Shown one piece after another: positions 1 through 12,756 of a stretch of DNA of 64,000 nt (the first letter of the stretch is position 1; each line of letters begins with the position of its first letter). The stretch is from the NCBI GenBank assembly GCA_905221605.1, contig CAJNDS010002271.1:315001-379000 (forward strand), read 5' to 3'. The stretch comes from Symbiodinium natans. Its lineage: Eukaryota; Sar; Dinophyceae; Suessiales; Symbiodiniaceae. Under the pieces are notes generated by a model that made no database searches, had not been told where the DNA came from, and was given only the letters and a program-made list of their open reading frames with translations. The position numbers and the translations under genes were made by a program.

Positions 1-2086
1 TGCCAAAACACGCAGAGGGTCCGCACGAAACAGCCGAGTGGCCGAAAGGAGCACGGCGAAGCTGAAGATAACCTTCTTCAAACAGGCTGTTGAACATTCT
101 GGTTTTCATATTGTTTTTCATGAAGGTTTTTTGACCGTTTTGAAACATGTCCTCAGTTAAACTGGCATTCCTTATAACACATCACCCAAAAGGGAACCTA
201 ACTGTGACCTAACTACAAAGGTGCGGGCGCGCAGCGCGCCTGTGGGTTTGAGGGGCTTCAAAGTGCAACACGTAGGCTTTCTGCACTTTTGTCCTTCCCA
301 AACCCCTAAACTGCCATGAGCTTGATCGTCCACCTCGCTTGGGTGACACGAGGCTTAAAGGCAATCGTCTTTCTGAAGCAGAAAGAAAAATGATCAGCCG
401 TCGTGTAAGCCAAGGTGTCAGACTCCACAACATCTGGCGAAGGCCAAACCTGAATGCGCTGTTTGCACGTGGCGCGCATGCCCTCGTCGACGCTGTCCTG
501 GCTGCCTCCATCTGCTTCGATCTGCCCTGGCTTGACCTCAGTATGAGCGCATCGAAATCCCCATGTACTGGATTAGCTGGCAGCTCATTCCGGCCCGGAT
601 CCTGCCATTGGCAATGGAGATGGAGTCGGTGCGGTCCCAATTGTCTTGGCCGCGTACCAAGACTTCCACCACAGCCGTGAAGTAGGCCGGCACCTGGCTT
701 GAGAGTCTGTCAATCTGCTACTGGAACCCACTTCGGAAACTTGCCATCTGGCACCTGCGTTTCTGGGAAACCTTCCCCGAGACCCACACCACACAGAACC
801 GCCCTTTCAAGGGCGGAATATGATTATGCACTGAATCAAGGACTTGATCCGATTCGATATACCTCGCTACAGTGGAACATGTTGATGCAAAAGAACCTCC
901 AAAGCAAGAGCTGTTGGCAACAAATCATGGCCTATGGCTGCGGCAGCAGGCCATCGGGTCGGGCGAATTGCGTGAGACCACGGAGGCCGATTGGACTCGA
1001 GGAGGATGCACCCATTGGTGCAAACTTTGGAACTTCGACTTGTGCGCCAAGGATGCTGCGGGCAGTCTTTGGGGCATGATCGTGCATCATACGCATGTCG
1101 GGCTTAAGAAGCATTAGGCTGCAGCGAAGCTTGAAGAAAAAAGGCGCGAAGCCTTCAATACATGCTACCTTTTGCTCAACTTGAATTACGCAGGCACGTG
1201 CCCATGGGTCCCCCACGGCACGGTCCGCCCCCAAATCGCTGACGCTCTCGGACATGCCAGCGTGGTTGTCTCGGGTTTGGGGCTTGGGGTATAGGATTCA
1301 GACTACGTAAAATTGAGGCTGGTTTAGAGGTCCAAGGTAGGGAATTCTGACTAGGGGTGCGTGGGCATTTGCATCTTCAACACTGACGGCTTTATGGCAT
1401 GGAGTCTGCAGGCAGGAACCTGCCATAGGACGGCTCCATATCCAGGAGCTTACGAATCCGAACCTCACCTTGCACCAAACCCACGCCATGTCAGTCCTGC
1501 CTCCTGGCCTGAAGGATTTCTGGCTCTTAGTAGGGTATCTAGGGTTTAGGGTTTTATCCTAATCCCTAAACTTGAACCAAACCTTTTAGACGGTTGCTGT
1601 CATGAGGATTATAGTACGTTGAGGTATATTCGGGGGACCCTATTTTGGGAAGTACTATTCAAGTACCCTAGCAAATCCCCTAAAGGAGTCAGGAAGATGT
1701 AAGGCACCTGTTCCCAGAGTCCCAATCAAGAACCTGTAAGCGAAAGAAGATGCCAAGCAGCTGATACAGTCTTCATCCCGCTATTGTAGCGAATGGCAGC
1801 AGTCCTCAGGAGCTTGGGACTGGAGGGTTGAGGGCATAGGTTTTAGGCGTCTAGGGTCCAAAGCCCAACTCGAAAACCCCAAGTCCCAAACCCCAAATTC
1901 AGCTATGGGCTATGCTGCGCTTCCAGTGCATTTAACCCTGAAACCTTAAAGACCCTGAAGCCTGAAACCGCGAAACCAAGGAATGCCCAAGCGAATGAAA
2001 TCCCCCCGAAACTCCCCGAACTCCCGGCAGGGTTCGGGGAGCTCTGGAGCTTAGCTCTCCTAGGTTAAAAAGGTTTTAGAGGGTTT
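1..2086. other. Left flank without a convincing gene
   Basis: No recognisable gene lies here. A possible coding remnant is at 780-1117 on the plus strand: it reads in two frames (about 780-960, then 872-1117) and ends GLKKH, but I know no family for it. From about 1280 to 2060 the DNA is rich in degenerate TAGGGTTT and CCCTAAAC words, resembling decayed telomere-type repeats. At 2087 identity with the inverted retroelement copy begins abruptly. Confidence 0.5.
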
Positions 2087-5000
2087 GGCCTTGTGGTTGA
2101 CCACGAAGGTCCGGGCGACCGATCGGTCGCTCCCGCGCGGTCTGGTCGCGACCCGCAGCGGGGCGCAGTGCACAGGCACGAAAGCGGGGAGGGACTACCT
2201 ACCCTAGGCTCTACAACACACTTGAACCGCTGCGGCGGGGGTTTGGGGAGTTTCCTTATGGTCGGGGCTTTAAGGCTCCTACGGCTTCTGCTTCGACCTT
2301 GGACCGAACCTCTAGGCCTGCTTCCTACACACTGGCTGCGGGACACACGAACGAAGCTGCACGCGACGAACGACGAAAAATCCTTCTGCCCGCAGACCGG
2401 CGACCTGGGAAATGGCCCGCCCCAAAAACACCCGCCCTGAACACAGAAACACCCGAACAGCCCCAACATCCTGAGCATCAGAACGCGCGTGGGGTGATTC
2501 TGGTCCGAGCGCGCCGCGTCATGGTTCGCGCGCTTGGAGTTGTGCGCACCGCGAACGCCTAAGGCTTCAAGAGCAGACGACGCGCTCTGAGGAGCCGCGA
2601 CTGCCCCCTTGGCGCACGCTTCGCGCACCGCCCCCTCGGCTTGGGCATCAGTGAAAAACTGCCCATCAATGACCCTACCTGTCCTAACAGTAAGATCATC
2701 CACGTAGGCAATCCACTCCTTAGTATACTTAAGGCGCCTACCTCTGCCGGGGGCATAGGCCCTATCAACCACAAAGTTGAAGTCATCTGGGCCGTTAATC
2801 GGGCCAAAGGTGAGGCCGACAGGGAGATACTTCCCTGATCTTGCCACAATGGCCAACACCTCGCGAGCACGCTTGGTGTTCCTAATCTGATTAAACCCAC
2901 TAACCGCATCCACGAAGGTATACCAAACCGAACCTACTGCGGCGGCGAGCACATCGCTGCCCCGCCGACAATAGTACGTGGAGCGCTTAATTCGGGCATT
3001 CACGCGGCGGTAGTCAACCACCAAGCGTCGCTTCCTATGCCGCTTGTAGCTGGGCATTTCCTTGGTCGGAAACGGCGCAGATCCCCAAGCCGAGCTGCCG
3101 CGGATCAACTGACCCCGCTTGCATTCTTCTTCAAGCTTGTCGTCGACCCATTGCGCGGACTCGCCCCTCAGACTGTGAGGCTGGGACGAGACCGGCGGCC
3201 CGGTGGGGATGCAGTCATGGGCGAACTTCCTGACCGTGGTCCTGGTGGTGTCCTCCACCCAGAACCCAGCGGCCTTTCGCCGTATGACCTCCCTAACGGC
3301 TGCGATATCAGCATCGGTCAGCCCGGGTCTGGTTGGTCCAGGCTCGATCTTCAAACCTGACCATACGAGGTCCCTATAGGCCTCGGTGCGCCTAGGATCC
3401 TCCGCGACCTTCTCGCCCGCAAGAGCATAGACCTCAAGGTCAGCCCGGACGGAATCCCAGTCCTTGGCGTCCGCCTTGGTCCGCCAAAACGCTTCCCTCT
3501 CCGCGGCATACTTATCCACCTCCTTATCCAGCTCCGCACGCTCTGCTGGCGTGAGGTCCTCGCCCGACCGCACGTCCGGGAGGGGAACGACTGGAGAGGG
3601 CGGTGGCGCAGCCGCGGCGCTATCTGCACCCGCAGTGGCTGGAAAGCTTTCAACTGCAGCGGTGCACAGCTCTTCTGCGCCCCTCAGACCAAGGTCCTGG
3701 AGCGAGGCGCAGAAAGCCGCTCCTATGAGGTTGTAGTCAGCTTGCGCGCGCTCAACGTGCTTGTGCCGCACTGCGCCCAACGCATCCGGCCTACTACACC
3801 TCAAACCTACCGATTCTAGGCTGAAATCGGCGAGCCACAGGGCCCCGCTCTCAACGAGGTTGCCGCGGCCACTGGCCCGCGCGAACTGGCACATGTCAGC
3901 CCGCACGAAAGCCCAAGGCCAGCGTGGCTCTGCGAGCGTCCCAAACAAGGCGCCCCACTCCTCTAGCCGCCAAGGTTCCCACTCGCCTTTTTGCGCCTGC
4001 AAACGCAGCGCGACGTGGGCGCCCGCGCGCGTGCGTTCCTGCGCACACCGGACGACTAGCTGGAGGAAAGCCCGGGGCACATTCTTGCCCTCAAGCCCAA
4101 TCACGAGCACCTTCGGCTCTGTGCGCAGAACAGCGCCGCTAATGGCCTCTAAGTGCTCTTCCGCGGCCAGGTTCCAGGTGATCCCGTAGGCCTGCTTGCC
4201 TTGCACAAAAGCGGGAACGACCCTGTACCCGTGCCTCCTCGCCGCGTCGGAAACGACCGCGTCACCCCAAGCAACCTCTAAAACATCAGCAACCCCACCA
4301 AGGAAATACTGCCGGAACCAACTCTCGACAGCACCCGACTCTGGGGAAGCCCTAGGCTGCAACACGCGGGGTTCCGCGACCAAGAGGTCCGCGAGGGCCT
4401 CTCGGATCGAGAGCACACTCGTGCCGGCACGAGACGCTCGCTCGAGGGTCCTGTCCTGCAACGAATACGCCCCCTTGTCCAACTTTCTGGCCGAGGCTGC
4501 AGCAAGCACGCCGTCGCGGTTTAGGTCGATTTTGGAAATGATTTCCTTCACGGAAACCGCTTCATGGGCCGGACGGGTCCCCTCTGAAAGCGTGAGCGCT
4601 CCGTCCTCGGCAATATATGCAAGCCGCCATTTGACGCGAACCCCGCTGGCGTCGGGGAGATAGCGATGGACGCCGACCTGTGCACGGGCCGCATCCACCT
4701 GCGTGACCCGCCCTAACCTGCACACCTTCGGGCCTCCACCTACACCCCGATAGGCAATGCGGTCACCAAGGCGGAGGACGAAGTCCCTCCCGCGCCTGGT
4801 CAGCGTGAACTCCACCTGCTTGGCGTCGCCTTGAACCTGCTGCCCTAAGCTGGGGCGAGACGAGCCGTCCCCGCCGGTTTCATCGTCTTCAAAGACGACC
4901 GGCTCGCGGGATTCCGCGCCATCTGCATCCGCAGGAACAAGAATGCAGTCTTCTGCGTGCGCCTCCATCGGGCCGCGCCGGGCGGAAGAAGTACCCCCCG

Positions 5001-6153
5001 ACTCCATCGACACGGGCTCCAAGGTGAGCCTGTGGCCCTTGACTTCCAACACGCGCCAGGGGCCGGTCAGACCCGGTTTCCAAGGCACACGCCCCGCCCC
5101 CTCTGAACGGGCCCTCGGAGCGTTCCAGACCACTCGGTCGCCTGGCTTAAGGTCCACAGTGCGCCTATGGCGGTTTGCAAGTTTCGCCCGCGCTTCTGAA
5201 GACCGCGTCCAGTGCTCTCGGACCGCAGCAGCTAGCTCCGAGAACTGTTTGAACTGGCTCCGAGCCCAATCAGAGATGGGTTCAAACTGCAAGGCGTCTC
5301 GCAGGACGTCCTTTTCAAGTGGTAGAGCGAGCGACCAGCTCCGCTCTAGGTCCCTCGGGGTATACCCGTGGGGTCCCGGAGTGTTGTCTATGACGTACTC
5401 CGCCACCACGAGCCAATCCGACCAAGCTTCGGAAAGGGAGGCGCCGACTTGTCTGACGACCGCCCCCAGCACCTTTTGAACTTCTTGGTGGACTCGCTCG
5501 TTTGCGCCCAACTCACAAGGCCTCAAGGGCGCGCTGAACCGCCACTCGGTCCCAAGCATAGCGCTGAGTTCTGCCATGAGCGCGTTCTTGAACTCTGGCC
5601 CTCTGTCCGACCTGATGAGGCTCGGGATCGTCCTGCTGCGAAGCACACAGCGCACGAACGCCCTCCTGACTTCCGCATGAGTCAGAGACCTCATAGGCTC
5701 GAGGAGGACAGCATGACTGAGGCAATCAAAGTACGTAAGCGAGTACCTATGCCCCTCCCTGTCCTCTCGGTTCGGACCCTCACAGTCCACGCTGACTTCC
5801 TGCCAGCAAGTCTCGGCGCCACACTTGACCGCACGAGCCTCAACCTTCGTCGGTCGAGAGCGGCCTTTAATGCAGGCGAGACATTTGGCGACCCAGGTCC
5901 GCACATCTTTCTCCAAATCGGGCCACCAGACTGCCCTCTCCAACAGTTTGATGGTAACTTCTGCAGACCTATGGGCCCCAAGGACTCCACAGTGGACTGA
6001 ATTGTAGCAGGCGCGGCGCCAGGTCACCCCATTCGCGCCCGCAGCCCCGTTGGGAACCACTGGGACGACGACGGTTTGACCCGTCCTGAGGGTCACCATG
6101 GTCCCAGAGGGGTCGTGACGGCTCGTCCAGCATCCCTCTAATGCTGGCATCAT
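2087..6153 (-). pseudogene. Integrase - methyltransferase-like - RT palm, inverted copy
   Basis: The open frame covers the integrase HHCC finger (HCGVLGAH and CLAC), the DDE core (VDCEGP, SDRGPEF, GANERVHQE) and a GPW C-terminal motif. After that come the degenerate methyltransferase-like region and the RT fingers/palm with FVDAVSGF and AYVDD. It has the same permuted order as the plus copy, which shows that the arrangement predates the two copies. The open frame continues past the homology boundary at 2087 to 2065 by chance. Its start is artificial, created by the 1.1-kb deletion upstream. Confidence 0.85.
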
Positions 6154-7558
6154 CGATGGAACGAACCGCGTCCAACCTCAAGGACCGCAGAACTTCCGCC
6201 CCCAATGCCTGCTTCCCCACGATCCCAAAACCTCGCAGGGGAGGCTCCGGAAAATCCTTCCTGAGTTCCGGACAAGCCTCGGCCACTTCCAAGTGGCCTT
6301 GCTGCGTGCGCCAAAGGCGTGGCCGCACCGCCCAGATAGCCTTGATGCCTGCCCAAGCCTCTCCTACAGCCCTAGCTTCTTTGCGCTGCAGGTTCCTTGC
6401 TTGGAGCGTGAGCTCAACAACCAAAGGCCACCTAAGGACGGCTGTGACCAGCCCGCCTTGTCCAAGTCCTACGAGGAACTGCGGACGAAACCCCGAAGAT
6501 TCCCTAAGAACCTTGACACACGAAGTGAGCAAGTCGACCCTGATCCGCTTGATCTTCTTGGTCCCTGCGAGCCTGCCGGCCCCGCAATCGAAATGCGAGG
6601 CCAGCCCGTCGGTATCCTCAAACGGACCCCAACAACCCCTGACAGCCACAGAAACTCCAGGGAGGCTCGCTTGGAAGACGCGCCTGATCTCAGTCAGCTC
6701 TGCGTCCTGCTCTTTCCAACGCGCGTAGTCAAAGACAACCATGACGCGCACCGGAAGGGCTGCGACGACGCACATCGGCACAGCCGCGGCCTGGACACGG
6801 CCCGCAGGCTCTGGGACGGCGTCGTTGCCGACCGCCCAGGGCACGGGTCCATCACCCTCAGTACCCTCTCCGAGGTACTGGTCCAGGTCGAAACCTCGGA
6901 GTTGGCCCGAAAGGCCCTCGAGGTCTTTCGTCCTCGCCGCAAGGAGCGCATCCCGATCCTTGGGATTGCGGCTAAAACTGTCACCCAGCGTCGCTGAGCG
7001 ACCGCTAAGGCTCCTTATTTCGGACCCATCCATAAGGATTTCCGCAACCCACCGGACGAGCTTCGGATCCATTCCGATGTCCGATGTTTGCGCTCGGGTA
7101 AGGTTGGCATGATCTGTCCAACACAGAGTCCGAATAGAGCCGAACATGCGGCGTGTCGCCCGCTTTACCTCGAGCTGGGCAAACGCCTCCTGTATCAAGG
7201 GCGGCCAGTTCTGCTGCGCGGGGGTCAGGCTCTTTGAGTGCGTCATAAGCACCTTGAGCTGACTCAAGTCACGCGTCATCTGCACGACGCTGCCCCCTAC
7301 CGCGATGCCCGACGCATCCGCGATCTGCTCAAGGGGACACGACCCATCCGCAGCAGAGGCCTCATCGAAGGTAGCCAAATTGATGCGGTTCTGCATCATG
7401 CGCTTAATCGCTTTAAAGGCTTTGCAACCCTCGGTGGCGGCTGAGCCCAGCCCGCCTTCAGGAAAGACGGCGCCTGGCTTCTGCCACTGCCCTAAAATCT
7501 TGGCTGCGTGCCCATACTCAACAGGCAGGTAGTCGCGCAACCAGTTTGCGCAACCCAA
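5969..7558 (-). pseudogene. RT thumb end and RNase H fragment
   Basis: This is the continuation of the polyprotein after the single-base frameshift. It starts in the RT connection region (GCANWLRDYLPVEYGH) and covers the RNase H-like part. Visible signs are QIADASGIAVGGSVVQM, THSKSLTPAQQNW and TDHANL, ending near DSFSRNPKDRD. A region of unknown function with the string FLVGLGQGGLVTAV follows. The reading frame ends artificially where the 1.1-kb deletion joins GPLWDH-like coding sequence to the integrase leader at about 6100. Confidence 0.8.
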
Positions 7559-10500
7559 AATTGCTGAATGTGAAGCTTCTCCCAGAGCGGGGGAAAGTCA
7601 ATCACCGCCTGACAACGTTCTTCGTCAGGCGAACTCCCGTCCCGCCCAATGTTGTGTCCCAGGAGCTTGCCTTTGGAGACACAAACTTCGGCCTTGCTGA
7701 TTCCAAAGGAGAAGCCAAACAAGATTGACTTGTCTAGGAAACCCTCTAAGGAAACGAGGTGGTCGAGGAGGTGCGGGCACGCTTTAGGGTGCCGGGCGCG
7801 CATATCTGCCGCGAGCTTCTCATAATAGTAGTCCGTTGGAGGCTCTTCGATCATCTTCTCGATGTCCCAGCTCTCCACGATATGATAGCTCGGGCAGCGC
7901 GCCGTATCGACCGCGTCTGCTGGGCGCACAGCGTCACTTGCGCCTCTCCCAGCAGTGGCCGATCCCTCACGCCAGCCAGCCCAGCGTGGCCCCTTGCGCG
8001 TCCTAAAGACCGCGAGGCGTTCGGTGACTGGAACCTCATCGCTGCACGCAACGCTTTCCGCCACACGCAAATCCCTCGTGTCCCAGAGACGCCACGCCTC
8101 ACCTACGCGCTGAAGCAAGCACGTTTCGTAAGGCGCCTTCTCGACCGCCAGGGTCCCAAGGTCCTTCTGCGCAGGGCGCCTACCCCACACAGACGCGTAA
8201 CCACCCGGCGCCTCCCACCAGCTGTCGACGCTTGGAAGGTGGTCCAAGCAAGTAAGCACTCCAGGCTCCTCAACAGGGCGCCCAACCGGGCCGCTCCCGC
8301 CCCACACCGAAGCGAGAACAGTCACCGCAGCAAGGACCGATAGCACACCGATCCTGGCGCCGGTACGCAGCCGCCCAAAGGACCGCGCACACGAGGAACA
8401 ACCTTGGAAGCTTCTTGCCGCGGCCCTGGACGCGGACCCGCAGGCAAAGCACGGGTCGTGGTCAACCGAGGCAACGGCGACCCCACAATCCGCACATGCC
8501 TGCGGAGACGGCTCCGACTCGAAAACCGTCTCAACCGCGCCACAACCACAGGCCGCAGTGCTTACGAGGCCGGAACGCACTTCCGCAACAACCTCGCCCG
8601 GCTGGAGAGAGTGATCGCACTCTTGGGCTGCGAGCAACACAAACCCCTTTCCCTCTCCTGTGGGCCAAAGGCCTGGTACGGCCTCGACCCCGCATTCCAC
8701 CGGAAGCACTACCTCGGACAGGGATCCCTCTGCGGAGACTCCTTGCTCCCGCACGACAGGCACCAGCACCCCGTCGCCTGGCGAGAGCTCGAGAGGCTCT
8801 TCCCCGTCGTAGCGGAGGAGCTCCCGGCTCCCGCCTCCAGGCTCGGTGCATGACGCGTCGTCCAGGCTCGACAACCGCGCTTCGAAGGCGTAGGCCCTGT
8901 CCTTCCGGGTCTTGCTGTGATCCTCGCACCTGGGCATCCTGATTCCCAGCGTGTCGAGGACGTGAAAGTCGGGACCCGGCCTGAAGCCCAGGCCCATCCT
9001 TCCGGCGCAGTCCAACGCTCTGCCGCCGAGGATCAGTCCGTGCCAATCGGACGTCCCCCTGGCTGCGATTTTGCATCGCACGAAAATTTCAGTGTTGGGG
9101 CGACAGTCGTCCGCCGTCCTGCCTTCCAGCAGCGTGACGCGCAAGACTGCTGCCCCCTTCAGAGGAACGGGGGCTCCCGAAGCAATGCCATGCACATATT
9201 CGGGGTGGACCCACTTCTCGAGTCTCACGACCGGGAAGCCGGGATCTTCGGTACCGATCCCCAGCTCTGCAGCCCGGTTCATCATGCCCACCACAAGTTC
9301 CTCGGTTACGTGGTTTGCGCCGGCGCATCCGTCGAGCATGCACTCGACCTTACGGTCGAGCACCTGGACTACCGTTCTGTACTGGTAGCCTCCTGGCTCG
9401 TTGTCTGCCAGGCTCCACCAGTCCTTCGGCAGATCGTCCAGGGTGGCGAACTTGTCCCGCCCGCCCTTGCTCAACGGAAGCGCGTGCTGCTGCACCGCGG
9501 CGCGTCCTGCGGCTCCTGAGACGCCTGCCTGGACGCCTGAGCTGCCTATCTGGACGCTGAACGCGGCGAAGGGGTTGGACATGGAAGCCCCGGAGGGCGC
9601 GGCCCAGTTGGCAGGCAAGGCCGGCGTCCCTCCTGAGGTCGTCAGGTTGTGGACCATGTCGCAGCTGGCTCCTTTCTTGCACGACCCATTCTTGGAGAAA
9701 AAGGGGCAAACAGTGCCTGGTGGCTTTGCCGCGCCTTTGGCCGCAGCCTTAGGCTTGGCGCTGGCCTTTGCCTTGCCACCTCCCTTCCCTTTGCCCTTGC
9801 CTTTCGCCGTGGCAAAGGTTTGGTCACCCTTCTTAGCCGCGAGAGCTTTTCTGCGAAGCTCCTTATCGTGGCTGAACGGGCAGGCATCCCCCTTCGGGCA
9901 ATTCCCGTGGTCGCGAAAGTGGAAGCAGATCTTCTTGTCCGCCCCTTTGCCAGCTCCCTTCGACGCGGCGGCAAACGTCTGATCCGCGCCAGCCTTGGCC
10001 GCGGCAGCTGCTCCCTTGGCAGCAGCCTTAGCGGCGGCCTTGAGGCTCCGAATCTCCTTCTGAGCCTCGGCTAGCGCGACCGACGGGTCCGCGCTTGGAG
10101 AGCCGGTCGTGGAGTACACAGAGTGGGAAACAGCACGGTGCGCTGCTTCCCGCTGTTCGTACTCCAAGACGACCTTGTGGCTCTCCTCCCAAGTCTGCGG
10201 CCCTCTCAGCCCGCCGTCCTTGGGGTCGCCGGGCCACAACCGCTTGTCGTTACGTATCTCCTTTTGGAGATACGGGGGCATCTTGCGGAGGTACGAGAGG
10301 TACAACTCTCGTGGGGTCTTCCCAAGACCCACCGCCTCAAGGTCCGCGATCGACGCCTCAAACAAAGGCTCGAATTGGTGGCCTGTGAGCTTGCCCTTAG
10401 CGAGGGAGGCATGCTCACCATCCACGCGGACTTCTCTTTCCTCCCGCGATTCCCCGAACATCAAGTGCTTGTTCTTGATGCGGTCGTACACTGCCTGTGG

Positions 10501-11906
10501 GTCGGAGAGAACCTCTCCCGACTTCCACGCTGCGCGGTAGGCGTTCGTGTACGTCTTCATGCGCGAGCCGCGGCAGCGCCCGCGTAGCGCTAGCAGCTTC
10601 TCGCGCGCACTCATACCGCGACAGTTGTTGGCGAGCGCGCAGACGTCCTCGAACTCCTCGTAGAACAGGACAACGTCTCGCGCGTCCGACTTGTCGTCGG
10701 TCAGCGTCGGCCACGTGAGGTCAGTTTTGACCGTCGTTATGGAGCTTTGCCCGCCCCTCTGCGCTAACGCTTCTTTCAGCGCTTCAGTTTGGGCGGCGAG
10801 TGCGGCGGCGAAATCGCCCGCCGGGTTTTGGGACCCGGTCTGCGAACCTCCGCCGTCTGAACCTCGCTTCAGGGCTTCTATCTCCATCTCCAACGCCGCG
10901 AGCTTTGCGCGCAAAGGGGAATCGCCGTCCGTCGCGCCCAGGTCACGGGCCGCGGAAGGACCACCTGCAACCTCGGCAGTGTGCAAACCTCCACGGTCCA
11001 AACCTAACCCCAACCCACTCGCAGTCGCAGGCTGTGGTAGCCCTGGGGAACGCGGCCCCACGGCTTCAACTGGCACGTCGGACGGGGAGCTCCAAACCTT
11101 CTCTTGGCTCGAGCTTTCCTTTCCCCCTAGCGCGAGGATAAGTTCCCCGATGCATTGGATTTCACGCTGAATCTCCTCTGCGTCTTCGGGGTCCTCGCCA
11201 CCGCGCAAAGCCGCGACCGAGAACCTGGTCCGCAGCCGACGGACCATCTTTGTCGGATGCCAGTCCCCACCTATCTTCGAGAACTCATCCGCAAGGAGGG
11301 TGGCTTTGGTGCTCAAGGCGTCAAGGTCACGGGAGCTCACCGTGACTCCATGCGCTTTGAGCGCGAGGACAATCCGCGAAACGCGCGTCAGGTAGTCCGC
11401 GACCGGTTCCTGGTCTGGACGGAAAATCGCGCGCAGCTCCGCCTGTAAGCCCTCTGCGGTGCCGGGGACTGAACCTGCTGTCGACGGCGGACCGGACGGT
11501 CCCGCCGGGCGGGACCCTGGTGCCGTAGCAGGGACATAGGCAGCACCGGTAGGGACCATGGCCAGCTCCCTAGCCGCGGCGCTGACGTCCACCCGCGGCG
11601 GACTGTCGCCTCCAGCGCCCGAGGCCTCAGGGACCAGCTCAGAGTCCTCTTCTTCTTCCTCTTCCTCCTCGTCCTCGCCTTCGGCGTCGTGGAGGAACTT
11701 CATGACCCTTCGCCAGAGAGCCGCCTCCTGCTCTGGCGTTGTGCTAACCCCATCCCGCTTGGACAACGGACGACTGCCGGTCTCCCTACGCCACTTAAGC
11801 CAAGCGACGTAGCTCATCCGATCCGCTCGGGATAGGGGACGTCACCACCCTCGATCGCTTCGAGGAGGGTGACGCCCTCGGCCTGACCTGCAACCTCTGC
11901 GGACAT
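7492..11906 (-). pseudogene. Gag-protease-RT thumb polyprotein, frameshifted copy
   Basis: The ancestral start is at 11906 (MSAEVAG). A 5-bp insertion just before MSYVAW shifts the frame, so the open stretch now begins at 11817 and runs 1,441 codons. It shows an acidic Glu-rich patch, an Ala/Lys-rich gag with two CCCH zinc fingers (KKICFHFRDHGNC and GTVCPFFSKNGSC), and the protease motif LDGCAGANHV. A Cys-rich stretch, one membrane-like segment and the start of the RT thumb follow. Here gag, protease and RT thumb share one frame. This shows that the frame break at about 15883 in the other copy is a lesion and not a family trait. The frame breaks at about 7555, inside KLHIQQF, by a single-base loss. 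Confidence 0.85.
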
Positions 11907-12090
11907 CGCCGCGCCTTGGTTAGCAGGCCGCAGGCGTGGCACACGAAGCGCCGCGCCTTGGTTAACAGGCCGCAAGCGTGGCACACAGTCCACGCGTCCA
12001 GGTCACGGACCGCGACAGACAAGCAAAGCAATGCTTGCCCACTCGGGCCGTAGGCACAAGAGCTGTACGCTTCCCAGAACAGCCCCCAAT

Positions 12091-12357
12091 TGTGAAGTCG
12101 ACCAGCACTGGACTTGCACTAAACCAATGCAATCACAGCCCGGCCACGCTGTTTTACGACTTCGCGAGTTCAAGCACTTGTGCAGCTACGCCTGAGTGCG
12201 TCCGGTCGGACCGCACAGCAACCTAAGAGCTACTGTACGAAACTACCGTGCTCAAAGGCACAAGCTCGGTACTTGAGCCAAAACATTGGCATTGTTACGA
12301 ATTGCAAAACTACACATGCAAAGGAAAACAACACGCTGCACTAGCACTAAGCAAGCA
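12091..12357 (-). repeat. 5' LTR of the inverted copy (267 bp)
   Basis: On the minus strand it begins TGCTTGCTTAGTGC and ends GGTCGACTTCACA, so it has the TG...CA ends expected of an LTR. It is the same length as the other two LTRs and differs from 12385-12651 at several positions. It contains TTTTGGCTCAAG (minus, 12283-12272), identical to the 3' end of the dinoflagellate spliced leader. Confidence 0.95.
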
Positions 12358-12384
12358 CACCATGCATGCTTTGACCTGCTCACA
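12358..12384. other. 27-bp spacer between head-to-head LTRs
   Basis: Positions 12360-12384 are the exact reverse complement of 29294-29318, the internal sequence that lies 2 bp before the 3' LTR of the plus element. The spacer is therefore element-derived. On the minus strand the order is internal 3' end, LTR, internal 5' end, as in a one-LTR junction or tandem element. The plus element's LTR is then attached to it. Confidence 0.9.
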
Positions 12385-12651
12385 TGCTTGCTTAGTGCTA
12401 GTGCAGCTTGTTGTTTTCCCTTGCATGTGTAGTTTTGCAATTCGTAACAATGCCAATGTTTTGGCTCAAGTACCGAGCTTGTGCCTTTGAGCACGGTAGA
12501 GTCGTACAGTAGCTCCTAGGTTGCTGTGCGGTCCGACCGGACGCACTCAGGCGTAGCTGCACAAGTGCTTGAACTCGCGAAGTCGTAAAACAGCGTGACC
12601 GGGCTGTGATTGCATTGGCTTAGTGCAAGTCCAGTGCTGGTCGACTTCACA
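12385..12651 (+). repeat. 5' LTR of the complete element
   Basis: This 267-bp repeat starts TGCTTGCTTAGTGC and ends GGTCGACTTCACA. It differs from the 3' LTR at one position. It carries TGCCAATGTTTTGGCTCAAG at 12451-12470, which ends with the last 12 bases of the spliced leader. Promoter elements cannot be assigned by eye. Confidence 0.96.
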
Positions 12652-12652
12652 A

Positions 12653-12670
12653 TTGGGGGCTGTTCTGGGA
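12653..12670 (+). promoter_or_regulatory. Possible primer-binding site
   Basis: One base after the LTR the sequence TTGGGGGCTGTTCTGGGA begins, with TGG in the place expected for a site complementary to a tRNA 3' CCA end. The same sequence follows the inverted LTR (12073-12090 on the minus strand). I cannot match it to a specific tRNA, so the assignment rests on position and the TGG start. Confidence 0.4.
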
Positions 12671-12756
12671 AACGTACAGCTCTTGTGCCTACGGCCCGAG
12701 TGGGCAAGCATTGCTTTGCTTGTCTGTCGCGGTCCGTGACCTGGACGCGTGGACTG

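Larger units (their letters stand above)
2087..12357 (-). mobile_element. Truncated inverted copy of a giant LTR retrotransposon (5' LTR to RT palm)
   Basis: Read on the minus strand, this stretch matches 12385-23779 of the plus-strand element: 5' LTR (12357-12091), gag, protease, RT thumb, RNase H, integrase and RT palm. Homology stops at 2087, which corresponds to 23779 of the other copy, so the Tpt1-like and PLD-like part and the 3' LTR are absent. Compared with the plus copy it lacks about 1,135 bp between RNase H and integrase (equivalent to 18635-19769). It also has a 5-bp insertion near the gag start and a 1-bp loss in the RT thumb. Scattered substitutions separate the two copies, so they are not a simple read-through duplicate. 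The copy is non-functional as it stands. Confidence 0.93.

Noticed and set aside
12248-12494. Two convergent 80-residue frames at the palindrome centre
   Set aside because: They are the same LTR sequence read on both strands. LTRs are non-coding here and the frames have no conserved motif.
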